From contig NC_135364.1 in the NCBI RefSeq assembly GCF_051622035.1, positions 19,495,001 to 19,559,000 on the forward strand: a DNA stretch of 64,000 nt, read 5' to 3'. Below are positions 1-11,500 of the stretch, piece by piece. The stretch is from Arctopsyche grandis (lineage: Eukaryota > Arthropoda > Insecta > Trichoptera > Hydropsychidae). The first letter of the stretch is position 1, and each line of letters begins with the position of its first letter. Position numbers and translations under genes: made by a program. A model generated the notes under the pieces. That model had not been told where the DNA came from. It did not search any database and was given only the letters and a program-made list of their open reading frames with translations.

Positions 1-163
1 CAGTTCAAATAAACAGCAACAGATATCAAATATATAATTTGGAAAGAGACTTTGTATGTAACATTCGTTGCTTGGTTAGTTGGGAACAACACATTCGATT
101 TATTTTTTTTTCGATTCATAGGCGCCGATTCAATTTTTTTCGATTTAAAGGATTCGAAGCCTT

Positions 164-255
164 CAAGGGCGAAGCCCTAGGGGGCAAAGTCCTAGGGGGC
201 GAAGCCATAGAGGGCGAAGCTTTAGGGGGCAAAGCCTCCTAGGGGGCAAAGCTCA
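164..255. repeat. Minisatellite of about 17-bp units
   Basis: At least five imperfect copies of a unit close to AGGGGGCGAAGCCCT stand head to tail, with A/G changes and small length changes between copies. The unit is far more GC-rich than the surrounding DNA. The short open frame across it is a by-product of the repeat and has no recognisable protein features. Confidence 0.75.
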
Positions 256-462
256 CCCGATTTCTCTTCGGATTCTGGTATACATATAATTTCGAAAGAC
301 TATATATGTTTGTTGGTTCGTGGGGGTCAATTTAATAAAAAAACAAATGAGTATCCAAATAAATTTATATAAAATAAAACTATTCAAATAAATTTGATAA
401 AATGTTTACTATTAGATTAATCATGTTTAAGCGGTTTATACAAATACCGAGTTTTTCTCGGT

Positions 463-500
463 ATGTGTCTCGTTTTTATATTACAAAAAACGAGACACAT
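463..500. repeat. Short perfect hairpin
   Basis: ATGTGTCTCGTTTTT is followed after a short AT spacer by its reverse complement. It is isolated and lies between the minisatellite and a decayed LINE. No function is evident. It may be the remnant of a foldback element. Confidence 0.5.
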
Positions 501-526
501 TTTCCCAAGAAAACAATCTTATCGTA

Positions 527-1136
527 ACGAATACATGGTTCGATCTTCCTAAACGTAGATTATATATCTACATGGAAGTCACCAAAAGACGGATACAATG
601 ACAGAATAGTACGTAATCGAATTGATTATATAATTGTGAATAAAAGGTTTCGCAACGCAATACATGCAGTGAAAACGTACCCTGGATCTGACGTCAATTC
701 AGATCATTGCTTATTGGGAACAATAATAAAGTTGCGCATAAAAGATATACATACATAATAAAATGGAATCCAAAAAGCGCTTTAATCTGGAACTACTTAA
801 AATGCCAGAGACGTCAAGAAACCTTGCTAGTAATATTAACAACGAAATAAAAACATACATAGATTACAATACAATGACAGAAGACGGAGTAGATGACAAT
901 TGGTATAAAATTAAAAAGGCTATCGATGAACCTAGCAAGGAAATATTAGTCAAAGATACCAACTTAACAAAAAAACATTAATGGATGACGAAAGAATTTC
1001 TAGACTTAATGGACCGCCGTAGAACATTTAAAAATACAGACAACGCTCGATATAAAGATATCCACCGCTTGGTTCGCAAAAAAATAAAAGAAGCGACAGA
1101 GAAGGACTTGAAAGAAAAATGCAATGAAATAGAGAG
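527..1136 (+). pseudogene. Decayed non-LTR retrotransposon (endonuclease end and linker)
   Basis: From about 527 the plus strand reads as the C-terminal part of an AP-type endonuclease of a LINE. A run beginning NTWFDLPKRRLY shifts frame into TWKSPKDGYN, then RNRIDYIIVNKRFRNA, then a Ser-Asp-His (SDH) triplet typical of the last catalytic motif of these nucleases. The frame from 570 stops at 756. The linker to the reverse transcriptase continues in another frame at 763-981 and, after a stop, at 985-1136 (WMTKEFLDLMDRRRTFKN, a common LINE motif). At least two frameshifts and two stops make it dead. No reverse transcriptase domain follows; a SINE interrupts. Confidence 0.8.
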
Positions 1137-1270
1137 CGTTAAGCTTCTGTTTAAGCTTCTGTTAAGCTTTCTGTTAAGCTTCTGCTTAACACCGAGAGGC
1201 GCCAGGTTCGATCCCATGAGCTGACCTCGATTGAAAAGAATTTTTCTTAGTACATCTGTAGTGCTGCTGG
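1137..1270 (+). mobile_element. tRNA-derived SINE, 5' part, split by a MITE
   Basis: It carries the tRNA-like B box (GGTTCGATCCC, about 1206-1216) and the SINE body (GATTGAAAAGAA, GTGCTGCTGG) also seen near 19, 30, 56 and 60 kb. The region between the A and B boxes is altered: the 11-bp motif TTAAGCTTCTG occurs four times in a row at about 1139-1186, where the 56-kb copy has one. The body stops exactly where a MITE begins at 1271 and resumes at about 1665-1745 (CTGATTTCATTGTGGAAACG). Confidence 0.75.
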
Positions 1271-1628
1271 CAGAGAGATGTAATAAGAGTAGAGGGGCCC
1301 TTACGAATAAATAATTGTTGTCAATTTTACGCGGTACCGTCTCTATAAATACGCTACATCGCACGGAATACAATCGGATCAATTTACTTATAAAAATATA
1401 TCCCATGTTGTTTATTGTGTGTTTTTGAATGTATTGTGCAATTTTTAGCGATGCTTGCCCATCTTGCGAGTAATATAAACAAACAGAGAAGTTTTTATCG
1501 GACATACGTCGAGCACCAACCGTCAAATACGACTGATGCTAAAATTATTTAGGTTTGTCTATGGACAGAATATCACTTGACAACCATAAAACACCTAAAG
1601 CCACTTCTATTAATATTACATTTATCTG
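1271..1628. mobile_element. MITE, CAGAGAAATGTAAT family, copy 1
   Basis: Terminal inverted repeats of about 35 bp begin CAGAGAGATGTAATAAGAGT on the left and end as the reverse complement of CAGATAAATGTAATATTAAT on the right. The interior is shared with copies at 39858 and 43752 (ACAATCGGATCAATTTACTT; TTATCGGACATACGTCGA). It lies inside a SINE. A long minus-strand open frame across this region is antisense to the element and is not a gene. Confidence 0.75.
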
Positions 1629-2158
1629 CATACATACGTCAGAGAAATGTAACAATAACATTTCTATCATGTCCTATCAGCGTTCGCTAATTTATCTGAT
1701 TTCATTGTGGAAACGGTTCCTAACAAATTGGCAACCTATCATCATTTATTGTCTCCTGCGAAACATCAATTCCAATTAAATGAACTCTCTGTTTATATAC
1801 TCGTTGGTTTGGTACTAGGGACATCATAGTAATCATTCCAGAAACATTTTCCAACATCTCTACTATGTTTTGACTTATCTCAACTTTTAATTCAATGCAA
1901 ATTAATTATTTTAAATAAAATTATTATCCTACGTTTCAAAGGGTTTTAGGAATCTATTCATTCAACAACATAATTGAGATTTTCAAAAGAAGAGACCTTT
2001 TCGAATCGATTTCATCAAAATCCTGTCATGATAAAGGATTTTGGGGATTGTTTCATGTTAAAATTGATAAAATATAAAAAAAATCGCTCATTTTAATACT
2101 ATAGAATTTTCACAGAGGCGTTTCATATGAAATATTTCCAATTCCATTCCTTTTTAAG

Positions 2159-2398
2159 CTCCTAAATGGTTTCCTTGGTTGTCCCGATTTACTGAGTAAG
2201 GTTGGTTTCAGGATCCCAGTTAGTTATTTTAGACACGTTGCATTCTGTTCACTTAATCCTGTCAAAACCAATTCTCTAAAATATGCCTATCTACAGCGTG
2301 TTTATCGTATGTTTAACAGGGAGCTGAATGACGTTGATCTATTCGGTATTTCCTTGCATCAATTCAGGACTGCCATCAGGAGAGTCTTGATTGATTGA
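2159..2398 (+). pseudogene. C-terminal fragment of a non-LTR retrotransposon ORF2
   Basis: An uninterrupted frame of 79 codons starting LLNGFLGCPDLLSK ends at a TGA at 2396-2398. It includes FRIPVSYFRHVAFCSLN and RVYRMFNRELNDVDLFG, the pattern seen at the very end of many insect LINE ORF2 proteins. There is no start codon context and no reverse transcriptase core upstream, so this is a 5'-truncated copy. The AT-rich stretch to about 2690, ending in AAATAAATAAATCC, fits its 3' UTR and tail. Confidence 0.75.
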
Positions 2399-2690
2399 TC
2401 CATTTTCTATTTCTATTATACCTATATAATCTCTATCCAATATTATATTACTTGTTAATATTATATTATTATATATGTTTAGTTATGTACTGTTCTATTT
2501 AGTCATGTTTTCGTTTTTATTCTTTTCTTTTTCATTTTTTTGTCTCTATGTACCATTTTATGTAATTTTTAAAAATCTATATTTGGGCTCAGATGTTATT
2601 TTATTTTGTTACATTTATTATTTATTTGTATGCATTTCTACATCTGTTGTCGGTTGATTTTTAAATAAATAAATCCTCATTCATTTTTTT

Positions 2691-5544
2691 TTCTTATCTT
2701 GCGTAATATACCACAGATTATAACATTTCAAATGATATTGTTATATTTAACAATATAATACATACATTAAGGAAGAACCAACATTGAGTATGTAACCTAA
2801 CCTTTTTCTTCAGCCTGCGTCTATTCATCCCTGGATGTGTCTCCTTCCTCTTAATTTCTATTGGAAAATTGTCTCGAATAATATATATGTGAATAAATTA
2901 TATTCGAAAATGTGATCGATATTACAATTAAAAATAAGCTTTGAAATTTGTTTGAAAGAAAATAAATACCTATGGGATACTTCTGATGGCATATTTTCAT
3001 TTTTTATTAAATTTTCAAGTCATCCAGTGAGATAAGTAAAACATTTCTGTACTTTTCACACAATAGATAAAAAATCTAAGTGTTCTAATAACAGATTGTT
3101 TTAAAAATTTGGTAGAACGGATACTAAAGAAAATAAATGAATCCACAAAAAAGAATTATTTTTTAAAAATTCAATCTGATGTTAATTTTATTTAAATACT
3201 ATAAATACTTACACATTATATAAAAACCTATTATAACATCATGAATATAAATAAATGAACACAATATAGAATTTATTACAATTAGTTATTTTGATTCACT
3301 CTTTTATTGAACCGTATTTTAGATGACATCTACATAAACGTGTTATGCACTACATTATCCCAAAATGATCAAACAAGTCCTAATTTTATAACAGTCTACA
3401 TAAACTGTCCATTCTGTGTACATAACTAGAATGCATAAATGGGGGGAAAGTAAACACTGGATAAAAATGTGTATAAACATATATTTCTACAATTTTTTTT
3501 AAGTACATAACATTCCATTAAAATGGTTAAAAACATGTATACGATATACACAAAAATGTACATTTTCAACGTTATTTAATTCCAAGTTTATTCTTCAGTT
3601 ATAAATATAAACTTTTTTCAACCCTGATATATTCATAATAATAACTAGCGGTACATTGAATCAGTGAAATGCTTATGCGCAAATAATTCATCATTACGTT
3701 ACAATTCCAATACATCATTAATTTTATTTTACACATTAAAAAGTTTATCGTACATTGAATAATTTTGCAAAAAAAAATAATAAATAAATAATATTAAATG
3801 CCGTAAACACAACCTCAGATCTAAAACGACAGTTATAGTTAAAGTTAGCTATATATGTATATTGAAGGCTTCCTGATTTACTAATCACAAGGTTGCAAAA
3901 AATATATGTATATAATTTAATTTATGCTATAGCCACATTCAACTCACAATTCATCAATTGAATGACCCTCTATTAGGTTACTTGCAAAATAATATGGGAA
4001 TTAGAGTATCCTATATACGACATAAAACATAAATATTAATAATAACTCTTATTTAACTTAACATGTTATATATTTAACAAATATTATTTGATTATAAATT
4101 TTATTTAATTATATAATATTAAACAAAACCTATAAAAATAGACATATTATTAGCAAGCATTGACAATGAGTATGAGACATTTATTGTACTACATTATAAA
4201 TAAATTATTATCAGAGATTCCTGTTGTAAGATTAATTTTACATTTCTATATACAAATCATTTAAAATGGTTATCCAATAGACTGTGATGTAATTTTGTGA
4301 TTTATACAATTATTTTAAAGCAATAAAAATAACATGAATTGTAATATGAAACGAGGAACAATGTTATTATTTGTTGTTTAAATTTCCAACTGAATTTGAG
4401 AAAATACATATGACTTTGAAATAAATAAATTTTTGGTAGATATGATCATGAATGTTAATAAAATACACTTTCCAAATGAGATTGTATTGAATAAATGGAA
4501 ATGAAAAGTATATGTAGGTATAAATTAGATGAAAATACGTAAATTAAAACTAAAATTCACCGTCAAAACACTTTTGATTATTCGAAATAAAGCATTAAGA
4601 AAAGTTAATATTAAATATATAAAAGAAAAAAACTGGATCCTATTAACTTATCACAGTTTAGGTTTAATAGCTACCAAAATAATGAACAAAATGCGAAAAC
4701 ATAATACAAATAATTATGAAATGGTGATTTTGGAAGTCAAAACAATTTGATAAATATAAAATTTTAAAATATTTGATATAAACAATAAAAATTGTATTAA
4801 AAAAACGATTTGATTTTAGAAAATCTTGGATAAAATATAACTTAACGATTTCAACAACAAAAACTATCTTTTCATGTGGCAGCAATATCCAGCATGAAAA
4901 TTTATAAATAAAATGTGCCATGGTTTAAAATGAATAAAGAACAAACTAAAAATGAGCATTAAAGCAAACTTCGATTTTATCAGTCTTCGTAATTATTAGA
5001 TGACGTGAAAAATTGAATCATAAATCACATTAACTCACATAACAATAACGGATAAACATTTCACGAATCGAACCGAACGAACACGTCCATTTAAGTTCAC
5101 AAATTCGAAGTATTTAAATATAATAATACAAACATACGGTTAACTTCAACTTCAAACAATCAACACTTTTTAAAAACACATTAGTCTACAAAAAAAACGT
5201 CCAACCGTTTAATATCAAATTCATAACATCTTTCAGAGATCAACGTCGCTCTTCCATGCGTTGAAATTTTAATACAAAATTTTAGATATTTAATAAGACA
5301 GGTTTAAAGCATCGAATGACTTATTTGGTCAATATACCAAGTATAGCACATAAATGCATGTATTAAATCTAGTATATAGTCGGGAAGTCTTTATCAATAT
5401 TCTCTAGAGAGAATTTTAGTCTCAATTGTATTGGTCCCTGATACTACAGAAAATAAACGATTTATTGGGTCAATAGTAGAAGTTCAAGGACTCTTTTTTT
5501 TTTTGAGAAAAATGCTTCACATCTCTGTTTATAATTGACTAAAT
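2691..5544. other. AT-rich region downstream of Rgl
   Basis: No credible coding exon or clear repeat was seen. Short open frames (for example 4529-4750 and its antisense) are Lys/Ile/Asn-rich, as expected by chance in AT-rich DNA. The part nearest 5544 must include the Rgl 3' UTR. The first AATAAA on the minus strand is at 5461-5466, about 80 bases after the stop codon, with more further on (for example near 3303), so the true 3' end cannot be fixed. Confidence 0.5.
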
Positions 5545-8500
5545 CTACTTCTTGACTTTATTATTTCTACCGTTGGCGGCAGCCACTACGGAATCATGCT
5601 TCTTGGGTCGCAATATGAAATTTAAATTATATGCTGTATTGACTGCGTAGTATACGTTGGCATTAGATGGCAACATCATTTCTGTAAAAATAAAATATTA
5701 AATTAGAATTTAAAAAAAATTACATTATTTATTTATCATAAATATTGATTAACAACAAACCAACCTTTATCAGGTAGCACTTGCGACAGTGTATATTCAT
5801 CAGGATTCCCTTCCAAATTTAATTTAAGCATCGAATTCCTTATAACTTGTGGCGTCCTTTCATTATTACTCAACATAATCGACTTGTATAGAACGATTCC
5901 GTCAGTTTCAACGCTATCTGTCTCGTACGTCACTCGGATGATATAAAAATCTGGGCTACTCTTTTGAGAATGATTCGGACTGAGAGTGCCAATGCTATGA
6001 TTGATCATAGGTTTGCCGCTTTTGGGAACTTGCAGCGTTTTCGAATTGGAACTGTTAGCGCTCGATAAAGACACGTCCAATGAAGGTATAGATGAGCTTG
6101 AACTGCCGCTCGACATTTGAGACGGAGACGCTTGCCTATCGAGACTGTTATTCTTCGAAGAAGTCGTACTATTGTCCAAATCACAATAAAACTGAGAACT
6201 ATTACTAGAACTATTGCTGGCTATGGAGTCATTCTTCCGATGTCCAGGTGGATGAGTATTATTTATAGGTTTCTTTTGCCTCTTGTCGCGATTCAGTTGG
6301 GTTATTGCGGGTTCGATCTGACACGACAGCTTATAAGCCTCCCGATCGTCCAAAACCAATATTGAATCGAACCACCGATCGAAGAATGGATCATCCGATA
6401 AGTGATACGCATTTGCAGCACCTTGCAACAATTTAATCTGCGCTAAAACTTCAAATTCCTTCCGTCTCTTATCAAAATTGATGAGTCCATCTAATATAGT
6501 ATCCGGAATAGCCGTATCAATCATTGTTAAATCAGTCAGGAAAGTTCCTAAATATGGAATCGTACCGTGGCTTATATTAGCACAGCGAGTATTCTGCTTC
6601 TGGAATGCTTTCTGCAATTGTTTATCATTTTCTCCGACTGTATCTGCAAATTTAGCCGTACCTTCGCGCATCAAAAGCTCACGTTGGGCCCATTGGTTAT
6701 TATCCTCGCTAAAAATCCTAGCTAATTCCTCAAACAATTCCATCTTTTCTTTGGAAATTAACGACCACGTCTTCTGCAATCTGTATAATGGATTACTCTG
6801 AAGTCCAGATATAATCGCCTTCAACGATGAGAAGTTCTTAAGTATTCGTAGCTCTTGAGCAATATCGATCCACGTCGAAATAATCTCTGCTCTATCTTGG
6901 GGTCGTAATTTAGGCTCAACCAACACTGTCGATATTACTCTGAATGATACGGCATTGAATTGGTTCACCGTAGCAACAACGGTCGCAGCTTCATGCGAAC
7001 GATTTTTATCTCGGCGTGACCATATAGCACCCAAACACTGGTGAGGGACTAGTTTCTTAAATAATTCCTTAAAAAAAAAAAAAAATCAAAAAAATACTTC
7101 AACATAGTTATATCTCACTTTTTTTATCAAAACAAATACCATATCCATTCTAGTAAGCTGTTCGGCAAAGTGGGTCTGAGGCACTTCCGGAAATCTGTAT
7201 GTGTGCATGTGGTGTTGAGCGAAGCGCATTCCAGGAGCCAAACATACGGCTCCTCCAATCGGATCTGAAGGAAGATCCCATCCATCCACGCATCTCTCAT
7301 CTCGGGACCATTGATCTAAACGACACATTGCCTGCAACATACAACAATATTTATTATAACAAAAATAAAATCGACAAAAACAATAAATTATAACCGTAAA
7401 AAATACCGACCTTAGAGTTTAGTTCAGATCCCGGCAGAAATACTTTAGTAAAAGCAATCAGCTGATTGAGTACTGAATGAGACGGTGGCTGTCTGAAGTC
7501 TTCAGGATAGCTATCCAACCAGACGTGAAGGGCAGAAACCAAGGTCCTGAAATATAAAAAGAATTTCATTAAATCGAGTGTTGTAGCATTAATAATATGA
7601 GTCCGACCCACTTTTAATAATACAAAATATTCATAATGAAATGAAGGTTTATATCGTATAATGTGCAATATCTTCAACATGCAACCTATTTGAAGTAATC
7701 TTAGATTAAATTAAAATTCCACATCTTTTAAGCCTTATACTGAAAAATTAACCATCACACAGATCACAAAGGTGCTATAACATTACTGGTATACATATTT
7801 TAACTAATATATTTTATAACATTATTGATATATGTACATATTTTATTATATAAACTATGTATGTAGAATAGAAAAAAAAACAGTTAGATTTTAACTGTCA
7901 TATATTTAAATTTATTTATTTAAAGTTTTGGACCATTGTGGCATCACAGGAAGAACCTAATGCGCCACAATGGTCTACATAATAAGACAAGAAATAAATA
8001 AAAAATATAAATACATAAAAATACAAAAAAAACAAAAGAAAAATAATACATAAAAGTGAACATAAGAAAAAAACCATTAAAATAAAAAGTTAAACATATC
8101 AAATAAACAGAATACATATGTAGTAGGGTATGTCTTGCATCCACAGCCAGTATCAATATATATGTATAAGAACCAGCGGTGAATAAAAAAAACATCCCCG
8201 TGAGGCCCAATATGACATGTGTATAATACAAACATGAGATACTCATATTTTATTTATTTCATCGAAAAACGTTCATGAAGATATTTTACAACTTGACATA
8301 AGACCTTTCAGAACCGAGCCAGAATCAAACTAGCACGATCTACGGAAGACGTACCTACATACATATGTACTATGTGGGTCTACGTGACGAGCCGGAATGT
8401 TAAATTACCGAAAACGCAAATATCGGAAGGCAAATATCGAAAATCGAAAGATCTTAAGTCGAAAGATCAAAAAAAAGGGTGCATGGTAAACGGTACATAC

Positions 8501-11500
8501 TCACTTAATTTGCGCGAGCAGGATACAACAGGAACAAGAGGAACAGGCTTTTCCTCCCGTATTCTGCGCGCGCACATTAATACGGGAGGAAAAGCCTGTT
8601 CCTCTTGTTCCTGTTGTATCCTGCTCGCGCAAATTAAGTGAGTATGTACCGTTTACCATGCACCCTTTTTTTTGATCTTTCGACTTAAGATCTTTCGATC
8701 TTTGCTTTCCGATATTTGCGTTTTCGGTAATTTAACATTCCGGCTCGTCACGGAGACCGGTACTATGTACATAAGAAATAGCATTGAGAAGCGGCTATCT
8801 AAAGCGATCGCAATACATTTCAGGGTTATAACATAAGAGAGCTGCATCGAATCACGTACGAGTTTCGAACATCACTTTCCAATTGTGATGTGATGATGTT
8901 CGCATGCGAAACATCGTTTCACATTTTGCGCGAAAAATACTACACATGTAATCGCTTTCGGTCTTTCACTTTTCCTATCAACCGACGCCTTTTCGGCAAA
9001 ATCGACGAAATTTCAATCGACACAAGTTTACATTATACATATGTATGTACATGCCTGCAATTCGAAGATGAAGAAAAATCGGAGAAAGCCGACTTCCCAC
9101 GGGATTGCAGTACCACCACCACTGGTGTTACCCAACATGTGACGTCGCGTGAGAACAACGAGAACAATAAGGGTGATTATTGTAAGACAACTGTCGTTCT
9201 GATTAATGTGAGAACATCTCGCGCGTTCACATTGATCTCTACCGTATCGATGGAAAAAAAAACTTCAAACAAGAAAACCTTTCTTCGCGCATATTCTACA
9301 TCCAAATGAGCGTTATCAAACACAGGAGACACACTTCACCGAAAATAAAGCACATCCTCGACCAACAAAGAAACCAGTTTAAAATGGTTATGCGCACACC
9401 ACACCTTGACCGGCTAAATTTTAACGAAAATTTCAATGTATCTGAATTTTAATATAAAATCATTGCAAGGCACGTTACAAATTTACAATTAAATCGCACG
9501 TACATACACTAACGTATGAAATCTCCCTTTAGTCGGCATCTGCAGTTGAGACACTCAGTACTAAACTGCTATAAACAGAATAACTACGATAATTCATATT
9601 ATGTATGTGTATGGGTTCGGTGCAAACGATCGACAAGCGCCAGACAGACTGAACCACATATTAACTGGATGGCTGCTTTAAACGCAATTCTCGACTTCAC
9701 GAATGATAGATTGCACATCAGATGATGAGTAGCCTTTCGACGTGCACATATGCAATTATTAAAATGGTTATTATTAAAATTGAGTTGGATCTTTCTGGTG
9801 AGTTTAATAAGGCAAAATTCGGAACTAAAGTATCAGAAGCACAGAACGTATACAGGGTAGGTATGTCGGGACTTCGGGTAGATTTCGCTTAGTGTAAGTA
9901 CGAGCAGTGCGCACGCATAAGGTACACGTGTCGTTAATCTGTGGTTCAGTCTGTCTGGCGCTTGTCGATCGTTTGCACCACATCGATGTGTATATTTAGT
10001 CCAAGTGTTCACCCCGGTTCCTTCGTTAACACACTAGTTTATTCATACACGAAATATTGGATTTAATTTGAGTACTAACAGTCAAAAGCTATCTTCAAAT
10101 AGACTTGCCAGGTGCTGCACGAAACTTTTGAACTGTCAAAACCTTTGAGATGTCAAAACGACGAGTATTTAAATGGGAAATCCTATGGAAACCACATTGA
10201 AACGTGAAAGGGTAAGCATACATACACACTTTTTTTTTTTATTCAATATATGTACAATCGTCATTACAGACGCGCTCCAGTGCGATGAGTATACTATACA
10301 GATCAAGAAACACACCAAATTATACACATAATTCGAAATTATACATGACTAAGGGGTTTGGTACATTTGGTACATTTGGTTTATAATGAGGCTAAGGGGT
10401 TTGGTACAAATGGTTGCAAACCACGCGGCTGCATGCTCATTTCAATTTAATTTTGACTGTTTGAATTGAAGCATGTACGAAAGACGAGATGAGATATTCA
10501 TGGGTTGCGCAGATGACATTTCGATGTACATTGATGATTGGCAATTCTTAAAATTGAGTTGAATCTTTCTGGCAAGTTTAAAATGGCAAAAGCCGAGACA
10601 GAAGCATGAAATGAGCATGCAGCGAAATGAGTATGCGGCCACGTGGTTTGCTTTAAATATTTATGATTAAATCCGATACTGAAAATTCGATATAAAAAAA
10701 ATCCAGCGAATACCTACAGTAAAGTATGAAATTTTCATTGGTCAAGTATTGATTTTATAATCAGGGAAATGATTGAGTGTGCGCCAAACGTTGCTGCCTA
10801 GTATGTAATTATGAAGGAATAATTTATTTCGATATGGAAAAATTCACTAATCGATAAATAATTATGACACTTTTCGGTCAATAAAATCGCAAATGACTGT
10901 ACACCTATTTATTTGTTCAGCTTCGATAGCATTCCATATGTTCGTGCGAAAATATAATTACATACATACAAAACGTGCCTGACTACCTGTTCACTATCGG
11001 TAAACAGAACACACGAGATGTTGATTAATACCTGTCCATCCGGTAAATCGTCCGTTTTATTGAATGCACATACGTACACGTCTTTCTCCGATTCTTTTCT
11101 ACGGGAAAAGTCCTGGGCGATGCATAGTTTGTGAATATAAAGGGGGGGAGAACCCTTTTTTATTGGAAATGGGGTCACATCCATATGTATGACCGTTGAA
11201 TACAAATATCATACAATCTCGTTCAACATATGGTCAATGATGAATCACAATCAAAATATTTTTTTTTCTTTAAGTTTTAATTTCGGTCAATTAGATTAAT
11301 ATTATCTATGTTATTGCTCTTTGAAGTTCAAAGCGTATGTTTGGAAAAATAGTCGGTGTGATAAAATACCTATTTACAGATAAAAAATAGTGTACATATT
11401 TAACAATATACAAATATTGATAGTATGAATAAAGCTCAAGCCGCCAACCGCACGTAAACAGCAGTACTAAAAAAAACAAGTCTTTAGTGCATTCTATATG

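Noticed and set aside
978-1526. 182-codon minus-strand open frame
   Set aside because: It runs antisense across a dead LINE, a SINE and a MITE. The same frame reappears in other copies of the MITE, so it reflects repeat sequence and not a protein.
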